From Symbiodinium natans (Eukaryota; Sar; Dinophyceae; Suessiales; Symbiodiniaceae), in NCBI GenBank assembly GCA_905221605.1, contig CAJNDS010002432.1, forward strand, positions 248,001-312,000: 64,000 bases of DNA, read 5' to 3'. The number at the start of each line of letters is the position of its first letter. The first letter of the stretch is position 1. Positions 24,761 to 36,600 of the stretch are shown one piece after another. A model generated the notes under the pieces. That model saw nothing but the letters and a program-made list of their open reading frames with translations. It made no database searches and was not told where the DNA came from. The position numbers and the translations under genes were made by a program.

Positions 24761-25626
24761 CGATGGAGTTCTCCTGCCGGGTGATCGAATACCTGTGTGA
24801 CTATGAAGTTCTGGCCATGTTCGGGGGTGTGCTCATCATCTCATCTATCCCAACTTAGACCCCAAACAGTGAAAGGTCATGTGAGCCCAGAAGTCAAAAA
24901 GTGATGACAGTTCACAACGCAAGCCCACATCCAAAAGCGATGCGAATCCAAACATCCAAAAGCCTAGGCAAAAGCGCGATCTCCGACCAAAATGCGAGCA
25001 AGCACCCGAGCGCATCGACCCGGCCCCTCTTACCCTGCACGTCGGAACCCCTTAGTATTGACACACTGTTTGGGGGAAAAAACCACGATGCATTCAACGA
25101 AGCAAGCCTGCTTGGAAGGGCACATGAAACTGTGGTGGAAGGATGACTTGAGGTAAGCTACTTGATGGAAGACCTTGTAGCGTAGCCTGCTCAGTTTAGT
25201 GAGGTTTCCTGGTCAGCAAATGTGGGACCCAGAGCGGTAAAATAGAAGGGCTAACACTGACTGAAAGTGCACAAGCAGCTCGCACATCATGCCAAGAGCT
25301 GGCACTTTTCCACGCTGAAAAATGTACCGCACGTCTCTTGTAGGCACGCTCTCCATGATGTAAAGAAGCCTGGTGTGAGAACGCTAGGTACTGGAAAGGA
25401 GCACTGTGATATCAGCGTGCAAACAAGTAGTGCGATCGGACTTCCTGGATGAAAGGAGGGCTAGGCTGTCTCTCGAATTTTCAAGGTACAACCATGACTG
25501 ATGGAAATGTCGGTTGCCGTAAAGTTAAGGTGGACGCCCAACCTGAGTAGGGCACTTTCTATTGGGGCGTGCGCGAACGACGGTTGCGCACTTGCGACCC
25601 ATCGATGGCTGCATAAAATTCTGAAG
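24761..25626. other. Unassigned host DNA
   Basis: No gene, RNA or repeat is recognised between the pyrimidine tract and the telomere-type array. Confidence 0.4.
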
Positions 25627-25762
25627 ATGGGTTTAGGATTTAGGGTTTAGGGTTTAGGGGTTAGGGTTCAGGGTTCAGGGTTCAGGGTTCAGGGTTCAGG
25701 GTTCAGGGTTCAGGGTTTAGGGTTTAGGGTTTAGGGTTTAGGGTTTAGGGTTTAGGGTTTAT
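25627..25762 (+). repeat. Interstitial telomere-type array with TTCAGGG core
   Basis: TTTAGGG units flank a central block of about eight TTCAGGG units. The same variant occurs in the array at 19.03 kb. The variant block in the middle argues for array growth by local duplication. Confidence 0.9.
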
Positions 25763-26344
25763 GAACGAGAATGGGCGATAGCTCTCCGGATGCGTGAGGT
25801 GTTTCGATTTTACCCTTTCGATTTTACCCTTGGGAATCATATACCTTTCGCAGCAATCTTCCACATGTCGAGAGAGTCACCTTCGCTGTTTGCTAAAATT
25901 CTGGAGAAGGCTTCAAGAAACTTCGCACCAAGCGAATTTCCTAATCCCTTCTAACATTTGACTACTCAGATAGAATGATGGGCTATGCAGCCATACGTCG
26001 GGCGCCAAGTGCTTTCTTGTTGGAGACAAAGAAGGCTCTGCCCAACCGATCCATATGGCTCGACTTTTAGTTTGGGGGATTGTAGTGGTGCCAGAAACAT
26101 AAACTTGTTGAACTGCATCATTACCGAAATGTGGCAATTCAAGCCTCTGGGAATAGGGCGGCTCCATGGATGTGAGAAATCGAGGTGATCTCTGTCTCTC
26201 TTTCTCCCCCTCTCTGCTGCTTGGGTGAGGATGAGGAAGGTTGGCCAGGAGCATTTTGGGGCCCACTCGGGATCATTAGGGTACCATGCACCGTCAAGAT
26301 ACGGGAAGCAAACGCAGCCCCAAGCGTGCAGCTGACCCCCACAT

Positions 26345-26590
26345 CTGTCCACACCTCATCCGGGCGCTTGCGGCCGCACTTCCGGCAGAACAGCGAGTCC
26401 TCCTTGTATATGTTGCCACAAACGCAGCGGGCCTGCCAGGACTTGAAAGTAGGGTTAGCCCTCTTGCTCACCGAGAGTTCGGGCCTGCCGCTTCGTGCCG
26501 CACTTCCGGCAGAATATAGAGTCATCCATGTACACATTGCCACATTTTTGGCAGGTGTCCTGCGAGGAGTCGAAGGCTTGGGCTCCCTTG
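26345..26590 (-). CDS. Double zinc-ribbon protein fragment
   Basis: The minus strand encodes two related zinc ribbons on separate exons. The first is CQKCGNVYMDDSIFCRKCG (about 26,565-26,505), followed by a Lys/Arg tail. The second is CVCGNIYKEDSLFCRKCGRK (about 26,435-26,375). Each has two CxxC/CxC pairs spaced to bind one zinc ion. The near-identity of the two exons indicates tandem exon duplication. The remainder of the protein is not identified, so partner and role are unknown. Similar ribbons are frequent in dinoflagellate predicted proteins, in my recollection. Confidence 0.65.
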
Positions 26591-26649
26591 TTCGCTTTCA
26601 CACAGTCAATTCAGCCGGCATCAGGGTGGGTTTAGTTAGGTAGCGGCGT

Positions 26650-28910
26650 AAGTAAGCACAAGGACCCAAACAACCAAAACGTGGACAACCTTAAATAAAC
26701 AAGAAGCGCTTCAACCCCCCACAGCCAAGGCCTCAGGCCCAACGAAGATACCGCGCCGTATCAGTTTTTAGTAGCAGCGTGTGTCTGCATATTGCTTCCA
26801 TACTCATGCGTTGTGCAGGCTCTGGGCTTCCAGCCTTTTCGCTCACTCCCTGTGACGAAGTGGCCTCAACAAGTGAGTCTGCAGATCCTTCTCGCACACA
26901 AGAATCTGTCGAAACCATATCTGCATATCTGCCATCTATGTATATACAAACATAAAGATATACTGCCGCAACTTGTGAGGTCAAAAGCTGCACAACGACG
27001 ATGATTCCCACAATCGAACCGAAACACGCCTAGATTCTATATAGATGAAGTGGCACTCAAAAGGGGCGAAAAATATTCTTGTTTCCATGCTGGCATGCAT
27101 TGCCTGCCTTCGGTGTGCCCCCAACATCCTGCGGCGTGGAAACACAAAACTCAATCACATGAATGCACATAACCAAACTAACTCATGGCCTCGAAGGACG
27201 GAAGCTCTTCAGACACCTGTAAGCACAAGCGCATCTAACGGGTCTAGACCAAGTCCCTGATGCAAGTCGGCCTCTTTCCCTGCCATGGGCACGTCCAAGA
27301 TCTTGATGGCACTGGAGACTAAGAAGTGAAGCCAACAGTTTGCGGCGGATGGGCTCGCATCGTCGCGTTCTTTCTGTGCACGTAACCATGTGACCCTCAA
27401 CAATCTGTATTTGCAACTGCAAAACATCCGTTGGAGGACCATTGCGATTTGCGACGAGTCGAAGACACATGCTAAAAATTAAATGCCTTTTTAAGTTGAC
27501 AAGCGTCTCAGCACAAAGAGGTCAAACATTACGGCGGCTAAGCATCAGGCCAACTTATGCTTTGCGCATTTCGCTGGGCTCCAAAGGCATTCACAAAACA
27601 AACCTAAACTTTGCAGATTCACGAACCCATCACCCGCGCAACAAAAATCATTGATTCTGTTGGCTAATGCTTCACCATATGCATGGGTATCGAAAAAGCT
27701 GCAAATATCCACACGAATACGTCAAAAAGACGCGCAATTGCAAACGCCTGCAAGAAGCTCTTCGCCGGATCTTGCCAGGAAGCAGCAGTACACATCGTAT
27801 GAATGCAGGGGCTTCTTTTGATGTTTGCACAGAAGGGCCGGTAGGGGTATCATGGGTGTTGCCGAAAGAATGCTTATTGAATAAGAAAGAATCCTCGCCA
27901 CGACCTGGGGTCGCAGAAGGCAGCTGGAAAGTTGTTGAAGCATTGCTGGAACAAAAGATTCTGTTGAGCCTCCGTGGCGCCACACTTTCTAGGTATGTAA
28001 AGTACGCGTGCATGCGAACCTGGCATTGTTTCTCTGTCGTTTGTCATTGGGTATCACCAATGGTACCGAAGCTGCTAATTTCTCTACTACAGTCAACATC
28101 GCCCAAGGGGAAGCCAAATATTTTTCGGCCATGACGGATCTCAAACAACTTGAGTTATCCCGAATGTGTGTTTTGCACTGCTGTAATACCTGCCACTGCC
28201 CAGAAGGTCAACGGTTTGCGTCAACATCACACCTGTGGGTGCAGCGAGGGCGCAACACGCGCGTACGAACAATGGTTACAATCAACATGCGGTCCCCGGC
28301 AAAGTTCAAACCAAGGAAAAAGCGTTTTCCGACCTCCTTCGTGCATCAACACGATGATTGCTGTTGAAAGTTGCACATGTATTGGTCCTTTGTTCAGTCA
28401 AGCTTGACTTTCAACCCCAACAAAGCACGTACTTTTCCGAGGGTCAGCTCAGTGTGAGCACTACAGGCCAGCCAGGCACAGGAACATGGCAAAACGCTGA
28501 GACACTGAAACAATTGACTCAATTTTGTGATGACAATAGACCTCAGAGGGCGCCCCACATTTTTTCCAAGGCTCTCGGCTTCTGACCGAGCTTGCAAAAC
28601 TGCATATGGGTACCGCCAGTTGCCTTTTTGCATTTTTTTGAGGTGAACTGACAATCATGAGCCCTTCCAAAGCGCGTTGTTCAGGAGGATCTTGGAGCAG
28701 AAGGGCCTCCCTGCGAAGGGTTCCTTGCCAGGATTCATGACGAGGAAGGCCATAATCTTTGGCAGGCGAAGACCAAGAGCCACCGACAAAATTGCAAAAG
28801 CAACCCGCAGACCATCTGGTCGACCGTAAGTTTTTTGCTTGGCATCATGCCAACGATGCTCCGAGTGGCCACGAAGCTCGGCTGAAAATCTTCCCAGCAG
28901 GCTGGAGTGG
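26650..28910. other. Mostly unassigned, with weak minus-strand exon candidates
   Basis: Stretches with protein-like composition on the minus strand are near 27,215-27,330 (VSSAIKILDVPMAGKEADLH) and 28,670-28,800 (LRLPKIMAFLVMNPGKEPF). No family, start or splice chain could be established. No repeat was noticed. Confidence 0.3.
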
Positions 28911-28914
28911 ATTT

Positions 28915-31225
28915 GGTGGAATTTAAAAATAATGCTCCACTCCTCTCTTCTTCCACGGCTTCGAAGGACATTAAGAAATGACAGGGTGGAATTTAGAACA
29001 ATTCTCCACTCCTCTCTTCCTCTGCAGGCTTCGAAGGGCAACAAGAGACGAGAGGGGGTGGAATTTCCAATAAGTCTCCATTCCTCTCTTTCCACGGGGT
29101 TCGAAGGACGATGGACGATAACCAAACAGAGACGGTGGAATTTAGAATAATGTTCCACTCCTCTCTTCTTCTACGGCTTCGAAGGACATTAAGAAACGAC
29201 AGGGTGGAATTTAGAACAATTCTCCACTCCTCTCTTCCTCTACAGGCTTCGAAGGGCAACAAGAGACGATAAGGGGTGGAATTTCAAATAAGTTTCCATA
29301 TTCTCTTTCCACGGGCTTCGAAGGACGATAACCAAAGAGAGGCGGTGGAATTTAGAATAATGCTCCACTCCTCTCTTCTTCTACGGCTTCGAAGGACATT
29401 AAGAAACGACAAGGTGGAATTTAGAACAATTCTCCACTCCTCTCTTCCTCTACAGGCTTCGAAGGGCAACAAGAGACGAGAGGGGGTGGAATTTCCAATA
29501 AGTCTCCATTCCTCTCTTTCCACGGGGTTCGAAGGACGATGGACGATAACCAAACAGAGACGGTGGAATTTAGAATAATGTTCCACTCCTCTCTTCTTCT
29601 ACGGCTTCGAAGGACATTAAGAAACGACTGGGTGGAATTTAGAACAATTCTCCACTCCTCTCTTCCTCTACAGGCTTCGAAGGGCAACAAGAGACGATAA
29701 GGGGTGGAATTTCCAATAAGTTTCCATATTCTCTTTCCACGGGCTTCGAAGGACGATAACCAAAGAGAGGCGGTGGAATTTAGAATAATGCTCCACTCCT
29801 CTCTTCTTCTGCGGCTTCGAAGGACATTAAGAAACGACAGGGTGGAATTTAGAACAATTCTCCACTCCTCTCTTCCTCTACAGGCTTCGAAGGGCAACAA
29901 GAGACGAGAGGGGGTGGAATTTCCAATAAGTCTCCATTCCTCTCTTTCCACGGGCTTCGAAGGACGACAAAATTTAGAATAATGCTCCACTCCTCGCTTC
30001 CTCTATGGCTTCGAAGGACATTAAGAAACGACAGGGTGGAATTTAGAACAATTCTCCACTCCTCTCTTCCTCTACAGGCTTCGAAGGGCAACAAGAGACG
30101 AGAGGGGGTGGAATTTCCAATAAGTCTCCATTCCTCTCTTTCCACGGGCTTCGAAGGACGATAACCAAAGAGAGGCGGTGGAATTTAGAATCATGCTCCA
30201 CTCCTCTCTTCTTCTACGGCTTCGAAGGACATTAAGAAACGACAGGGTGGAATTTAGAACAATTTTCCGCTCCTCTCTTCCTCTACAGGCTTCGAAGGGC
30301 AACAAGAGACGAGAGGGGGTGGAATTTCCAATAAGTCTCCATTCCTCTCTTTCCACGGGCTTCGAAGGACGATAACCAGAGAGAGGCGGTGGAATTTAGA
30401 ATACTGCTCCACTCCTCTCTTCTTCTACGGCTTCGAAGGACATTAAGAAACGACAGGGTGGAATTTAGAACAATTCTCCACTCCTCTCTTCCTCTACAGG
30501 CTTCGAAGGGCAACAAGAGACGAGAGGGGGTGGAATTTCCAATAAGTCTCCATTCCTCTCTTTCCACGGGCTTCGAAGGACGATAACCAGAGAGAGGCGG
30601 TGGAATTTAGAATACTGCTCCACTCCTCTCTTCTTCTACGGCTTCGAAGGACATTAAGAAACGACAGGGTGGAATTTAGAACAATTCTCCACTCCTCTCT
30701 TCCTCTACAGGCTTCGAAGGGCAACAAAAGACGAGAGGGGATGGAATTTCGAGTAAGTCTCCATTCCTCTCTTTCCACGGGCTTCGAAGGACGATAGCCA
30801 AAGAGAGGCGGTGGAATCTAGAATAATGCTCCACTCCTCTCTTTTTTTACGGCTTCGAAGGACATTAAGAAACGACAGGGTGGAATTTAGAACAATTCTC
30901 CACTCCTCTCTTCCTCTACAGGCTTCGAAGGGCAACAAGAGACGAGAGGGGGTGGGATTTCGAATAAGTCTCCATTCCTCTCTTTCCACGGGCTTCGAAG
31001 GATGATAACCAAAGAGAGGCGGTGGAATTTAGAATAATGCTCCACTCCTCTCTTCCTCTACGGCTTCGAAGGACATTAAGAAACGACAGGGGGTGGAATT
31101 CAGAATAATTCTCTATTCCTCTCTTCTTCTACAGGCAGCAAGAAACGAGAGGGGGTGGGATTTCCTCTCTTTCCACGGGCTTCGAAGGACAATGAAAAAC
31201 GAGAGGCGGTGGAAAATAGAGCACT
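28915..31225. repeat. 211-bp higher-order satellite array
   Basis: A composite unit of three related subunits repeats with a period of 211 bases in its regular part (30,178, 30,389, 30,600, 30,811). Each subunit carries GGTGGAATTT, then CTCCACTCCTCTCTT or a variant, then GGCTTCGAAGG. The left half (28,915-30,170) shows rearranged periods, with some units carrying an extra ACGATGG. Frames are open on both strands only because the period is not disrupted by stops; they are not genes. Confidence 0.95.
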
Positions 31226-33201
31226 ACCTAGAAGGACCACTTCAATTTCTTTTAGGATAGCACTACGACTCCTTCAGCTTCGATCAGGTTCAAACCTAGA
31301 TTCAACCTGTTTTCTTGTCTACTTGTCTGACCTCAAAGTCTGCCCCCCACATCATCAAAACACGTGTCTGGCGCGGTGAGATTTCGCAGAGCAGCAGCTT
31401 TCTTCATGATCGGGCCAGGTACACTCTCGCCATCATAGTGGCCAAGGGGCATCCCTGCCAGGATACATCTCTCTTTTCTTTTAAGCGGTCGCCCCTTTAC
31501 CACATCAGCGGCCCAGCGGGCAGGTCAAAAAAGAACTTCTTTTTTTAGAGTCAAACTGTACAAGCCAGCGAGCGTAAAAGAAGTCGTGTCTACAAAGAAT
31601 CAACCGCAAGCGCAGAAGCCCTACTTAATGCAAGGCCAGCGAAGTGAGACCAAAGAAAACAGGAACCTACCGACACCGATCACTCAGCTGCCCGACACCT
31701 ATAGCAATGCTGCGCCGCGAAAGAATGGGTAGGCCGTAAGGCAAAGAGCCTCCGTCACCTAAACAACGCGTCCGTAGAGACAGTCCCCACACAAGCACCA
31801 GGGCCGTAGCAAAAGCATAGCACTCAGTACACCTTCTTGCGGGTGGGTTGAAAGAAAGTGTGAATGCACACTGAATGGCTAGAGAGGAGTTGCGGGCAGG
31901 TTTTGTACTTTGTACTTTGTATGACGCAAACACTGTGGCATCGGCTCGTCTGAGCATGTACAACAAACTGAACCTACATGGTTGCGGGCAGGTTTCGCCA
32001 CCACACAGTGAGCAGCACAGCCCTCACGCACGCAATGCTGGTAAAGTCACACAGCAAGCAGCACAGCCACTGTGAGGGCGCAGAGGTTTGCCAAACCTCT
32101 GCTGGGTTCTCGCCAGCTGATATGCACAAAGCCTTACGTTCTTGCTCTCACTAACCAAAGGAAGCGCACAAATCATGCAAGTGACACAGTTTAAGAACCC
32201 AAATAACTTAACTGTCCCGTGCAGTTTTCACGACCGCGCAGACTACAGAGACTGCAGGCTGAGCTGCTCGTTTTCTTAGCCCCAAAATGTCTTTTTCTTG
32301 ACCCTGCTGTCTTGTTTTGTTTGAGAACGAGCTTTGGGGTCGGAAACTTTTATCTTTTTTTCAACCACAGCACGGGGCCAAGAAAGACAGGCTTGCTCGG
32401 GGCTTCTTTCTTTCCTTGTCTCTCAGAAGGCTTTTTTCTTGACATCGCAAGCGTTTTCATTTCTAAACATCTCCCTTTTGGCTCCGACCTTTTCTTCGAC
32501 CCCGTGACGGAGTTTACGAGAAGAGACTTTGTTTTTTTCTTAACCCGATATGCACATTAAAAACCTTTTTCCACCCCAAAATTTGTGTATTCCAACCCAC
32601 GTTTTTTAAATCGGATGTGAAAAATGATGCAGGAATTTTAGAACACGCAGATTCTGTCAGCCATCACACAATGCTGCAAAGCAAACATTGTATGAGGGCG
32701 AAGATCTGCGTGTTCTCAAAAGTTTCTGCATTATTTTTCACATTTCAAAACGTGAAAGCCTGTTGATCTTTCCATTTTCTAAAAGTTCTTCTGTTTGTCG
32801 GGGACGAAAAAGACATTGGTCGTCGGAAAAAAGATTTGGGATTGCAAAAAAAGACATGGAGCCAAGCACTCTTCCGGGCACCTTTTTTTCACATTATCCA
32901 AAATGCAGGTTTCAGCACTTTTCAAGGTTTTTAGGTTGAGTTTTCATCGTTTTAAGGTGTCACTAGGTCGTTGTTCAGCTCTCTGCCGTGGTCTCAATTG
33001 GAATTTGCTTTCAAGCTCTTTTTGAAAGCATTATATTTTGTTTTGCAGAAGTCCTAACAAAGACTTCACTTTCCTGCCCTACATGTTTCACGCCGTGATG
33101 TATAGGCTCAAAGCGCACCCCTCGTGAAAGTCGCGAGTGAGAGGAAAAGAGTGCGGAGAACCTGTGTTCTAGAAAGGTTGATTTTAGCCTTTAAACTTTT
33201 A
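31226..33201. other. T-rich region upstream of copia primer site; possible decayed 5' LTR
   Basis: No gene is recognised. The segment from about 32,240 to 33,200 has many TTTTTTCTTGACC-like phrases and directly precedes the primer-binding site, which is where a 5' LTR would lie. No second copy was found in the window, so LTR limits cannot be set. Confidence 0.35.
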
Positions 33202-33213
33202 TGGTAGCGGAGC
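33202..33213 (+). promoter_or_regulatory. Putative retrotransposon primer-binding site
   Basis: TGGTAGCGGAGC closely resembles the initiator-tRNA-Met primer site TGGTATCAGAGC of plant copia elements. It lies 340 bases before the Gag start, in the expected place. The tRNA match was not checked. Confidence 0.6.
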
Positions 33214-33317
33214 TGTTGGCAACGGCCAGCAGCTGAAGAAGCAGATCCAGGGAAAGAAAGTAAGCCCAGCCGAAGGGCTGGCAGCCAGCCAACGGGCTGG
33301 AAGGAAGAAAGGAGAGA

Positions 33318-33496
33318 AGCAGGAGTTAAGGTTTATCAACTACGCCCTGCGAACGAAGAAGTCGTCTTCCGGTGGGCGTTATCACCGGAGGAAGTCAAAG
33401 GGCAGCGAGAGTTAAGGTTCATTAACTACGCCTTGCTGCAGACAAGGAAATTCGAGAGGACAGCAAGAGTTAAGGTTCATCAACTACGCCTTGCTG
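33318..33496 (+). ncRNA. Three covarying leader hairpins
   Basis: Three near-identical elements occur at 33,319-33,350, 33,404-33,437 and 33,462-33,495. Each has a 22-base loop region beginning AGTTAAGGTT and ending AACTACGC, in which AGTT can pair with AACT. The outer arms differ between copies but still pair: GCAGG/CCTGC, AGCGAG/CTTGCT (one G-U) and AGCAAG/CTTGCT. The position between primer site and Gag start suits an RNA packaging or dimerisation signal, but that role is inferred. Confidence 0.7.
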
Positions 33497-33541
33497 AAGA
33501 AGAGCCTTGAGTCTGGACGACTTGCCTAGACCGTCAGAGCA

Positions 33542-35533
33542 ATGGCAGAACAGCAAAGAGCAAACTTTGAAGCAATGTTGGCTGGCATTGGCCAGGCCAC
33601 AGAAGCTCTAGGAAGAGTTGCAAGCCAAACAGCGGCTCAGCAACAGCAGCTAACAGAAGCAATGCAAAGGCTTACTGAGGCAGCCAGCCAAGGTGCTGCC
33701 CAAGCTGCAAGAACCTCACCAAGAAGCTTGGGAGGTGAAGGAGCGCCAAGGGCGCAACCCTCAGGTGTTCCGTTCGACACTGGAGGAAAGATCTTAAAGC
33801 CACCGGAAGTGTTCAACCCGGCAACACTAGAAGAAGAAGTCTCTCAATGGAGTGACTGGAGTTTCGCCTCTAAGAACTTTCTAGCGTTCATGGACTACGA
33901 ATTCCTAGCAGATCTGAAGAAAGCCGAAGCATCAACGGATGCACTGGACATCGAGGATGACATCGATGAATTTTATGCAGCGAACGAAGGACGAAAGATA
34001 AGAGGAATGAAGCTGTATTCCGTCTTGAGTAGTTACTTGAAGAATCGTCCGTTGAAGGTGTTGAGAAGCATCGACAACATGGATGGATTTGAAGTCTGGA
34101 GGCGACTCACAATGGAGCTTGAACCATCTTCTAGATCTCGAAGTCTGGCAATGGCCCAAGCCTTGGTAGGATTCCCTGCAATGGCAAAGGGAGCTAGCCT
34201 AATGGATTATGTCCTCACGTTCGAGAAGTTGGTCAACGAGTACGAGAAGTTATCGACAACGAAGTACGATGACAACTTGAAGATCGGAACGTTGCTGAAG
34301 GGCATCCCTCAGAATCTGAAGCAGCACATCATGGTAGGAATCAATGAGAAGACAAGTTACAATGACGTGAGAACGAAGCTGCTACAATACGAAAGAAGCA
34401 ACCAAACGTGGTCTGCTGAGAACATCTTGGGGTCGCTGAGCGTTCAGGCCCCAGGAACAAGTTCAAGCTCCAAGGAGTACCAAGGACCGATCCCAATGGA
34501 GATCGATCGGCTGAAGGGAAAAGGAAAGCATGACAAAGGAAAAGGCGGAAGAGGAAAAGGAAAAGGAAAGTTCGACAAAGGAAAAGGAAAAGGAAAGGAA
34601 AGGAAAGGCGGACGAGGAAGAGGCCGCGGCAAAGGTCGTGGCAAAGGACGAGGAAAGTCTGTGAGGCAAGTGGACAATGGTGGCTACGGAAGTCAAGGAA
34701 AAGGTTCAGGTGGAAAAGGATCAAGGTCTGGAGTGGAATGCTACAAATGCGGAAAGTATGGTCACTTCGCGTCAGAATGTTGGTCACAGGCGAAAGGAGG
34801 AAAGGACTCAGGAAAAGGAGGAAAGTCCAAAGGAAAGATGAGACAAGTGCGCGAAGGCGAAGAGGACTGGAGCCAAGATCAAGAATGGTCAAGTGGCGTA
34901 TGGAGTGCGCCATCACAGTCGAGCACAAGTTCACACCCAAGCCAGTATCGAAGTCAAGAGCAATCGCAAGTGCGAGCTGCGCAAGCTGCTGAAGGAAGTG
35001 AACAAGTGAGAAGGATCAATGAGAGGTCAATGACAAGAATCGAGGAAGTTGATGAAGAAGACGATGAAGAGATCGTAGATCTGATTGAAATGTTTCGAGA
35101 ATGGAGAAACAAGCCCTACGTGAGAATGGTGAAGACAACAGAGGTTCAAGTGTTCGACATAAGCCAAGGAGATGAAGAGCTGGACAAATTGGACGAGTAT
35201 CAAATGTGGTACGAAGAAGACCGACCAGAAGTCAAACAGGAATCGATTGAGAATCCAAGTCCAAGTCCAAGTGCTTTAGAAGAAGACCAACCAGAAGTCA
35301 GACAGAAATCGATCGAGAATCCAGGTCCAAGTCCAAGTGTTCAAGAAGCGAGTAAGGATCGAGTACGAACGGTGCGGTTACCAGGGTATGAAGACCTGAT
35401 CGAAGTTGTGCTAGACACTGGAGCAGACTGCCATGTCTTGCCGTTAAGCTATTATAGCGAAGACCTCGGAGAAGTGGAACTTCCAACACTGAAGGAAATG
35501 CAATCAGAACGACCGAAGCAAGAACCAACATAA
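33542..35533 (+). CDS. Copia-like Gag plus aspartic protease polyprotein
   Basis: This 663-residue frame starts 340 bases after the primer site. Residues 1-300 form an all-helical capsid-like region with Gln/Ala repeats at the start. Residues 325-395 are Lys/Gly/Arg repeats (KGKGRGKGKG type), likely RNA-binding. A CCHC zinc knuckle, CYKCGKYGHFASEC, begins at residue 400. An acidic region follows. A retroviral-type protease active site, VVLDTGADCHVLP, has its Asp at residue 625. The frame stops soon after the active site, and pol continues out of frame, so either a programmed shift or decay separates them. The particle proteins look intact; the element as a whole is not. Confidence 0.85.
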   Translation: MAEQQRANFEAMLAGIGQATEALGRVASQTAAQQQQLTEAMQRLTEAASQGAAQAARTSPRSLGGEGAPRAQPSGVPFDTGGKILKPPEVFNPATLEEEVSQWSDWSFASKNFLAFMDYEFLADLKKAEASTDALDIEDDIDEFYAANEGRKIRGMKLYSVLSSYLKNRPLKVLRSIDNMDGFEVWRRLTMELEPSSRSRSLAMAQALVGFPAMAKGASLMDYVLTFEKLVNEYEKLSTTKYDDNLKIGTLLKGIPQNLKQHIMVGINEKTSYNDVRTKLLQYERSNQTWSAENILGSLSVQAPGTSSSSKEYQGPIPMEIDRLKGKGKHDKGKGGRGKGKGKFDKGKGKGKERKGGRGRGRGKGRGKGRGKSVRQVDNGGYGSQGKGSGGKGSRSGVECYKCGKYGHFASECWSQAKGGKDSGKGGKSKGKMRQVREGEEDWSQDQEWSSGVWSAPSQSSTSSHPSQYRSQEQSQVRAAQAAEGSEQVRRINERSMTRIEEVDEEDDEEIVDLIEMFREWRNKPYVRMVKTTEVQVFDISQGDEELDKLDEYQMWYEEDRPEVKQESIENPSPSPSALEEDQPEVRQKSIENPGPSPSVQEASKDRVRTVRLPGYEDLIEVVLDTGADCHVLPLSYYSEDLGEVELPTLKEMQSERPKQEPT

Positions 35534-36594
35534 CGTTTGAAGTCCAGAGATCCGACGGAAGAGTGATCAAAAAGTCAAGGACACCGCCGTGTTTGGTCAA
35601 GTGACCCAACCACTGTTTGCAGTGGGGAAGCTGTACAAGGTCGGATGGGGCATCGAGCCCCAGGATGCATACGGTGCGTTCCTGACGAAGTTCGTGAAGC
35701 GGAATGGAACGTCGGTATCGTATGTCCCGATGAGGTTTTCAAGGAACTCAACGGTGACAGACTGAGGATCTACCGAGCGGCAACGGAGAACGGACAAGAT
35801 GATGTGCGATCTCAGTCAGGAAGCTCACCCTGACGAAGGAACTGAAGATGACATAGAGAATGGCAAGCACGAAGAAGGCTGGTTTTTACCTTACTGACGG
35901 CCAGTGAGAATCAATCGTGAACACTACGTACAGCCTTGGAAGAGACGAAGGAAAATGTTCAAGTACAGAACAACGCTGAGGACCAGTTGTGAAGAAGAGC
36001 AGATAGTCTGGAAAGAAATGGAGTTTTATGAGTGTCCGAGGAGTGGAGAGAAAAGAGCACAATGTTATAGTGCCAGAGATCGAGAAGTCAGTGGTCATCA
36101 CGATCATGGAAAGATTCACAAGAAGCGTTGAAGATTACGGAGAGTACAGCAGTCCGTACAAGAAGACAGAAGAAAAGCGTGATGTGGAAATGGAACCACA
36201 AGGAAAAGAAGACCAAGAAGAGAACGATGAGAGTGAACGGAAAAGGGTTGAAGAACAACTTCTAAAACTTGGAGAAGCAATGGATGAGAGAATGAAGATC
36301 GGAGGAATCAAACTGACACCAGCGAGTACGCTAAAGCAATTGAGGAACGCTTGCAAGTTCCTCAAGGTGGGAAGACAGGAAGTAAAGCTGAGATTTGGCA
36401 AAGGCTGAAGGAAGCTGTGGCTTCGAACAAGATGAAGGAACTAGTGGAGATCTTAAAAGGACTCGAGGTTGAGTTCTCAAGAGAGCCAGATGGAGAAGAG
36501 ACCGGAAGCGCGGAGCGAAGAAGACTACCGAAGGCGGACTGACGCGAAAGTTGTTCGGGCAACAAGAAGTAGAGAAGACGACTTCAAGGTAGAG
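35534..36594 (+). pseudogene. Copia pol remnant, 5' portion
   Basis: The shifted frame continues the protease region (FGQVTQPLFAVGKLYKVGW and RNSTVTD). Further broken frames run on to EKRPEARSEEDYRRR just before 36,594. Several shifts and stops make it non-functional. The sequence is interrupted at 36,595-36,603 by the CTTAAG block and resumes at 60.18 kb. Confidence 0.6.
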
Positions 36595-36600
36595 GATGGG

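Noticed and set aside
28655-31005. Long overlapping frames on both strands (up to 189 codons)
   Set aside because: They repeat with the satellite period, have arginine/serine simple composition and show no family motif; they are by-products of the array.
34341-34940. Phe/Leu/Ser-rich 199-codon minus frame resembling a membrane protein
   Set aside because: It is antisense to the Lys/Gly-rich region of Gag; the plus-strand zinc knuckle and protease fix the real frame.
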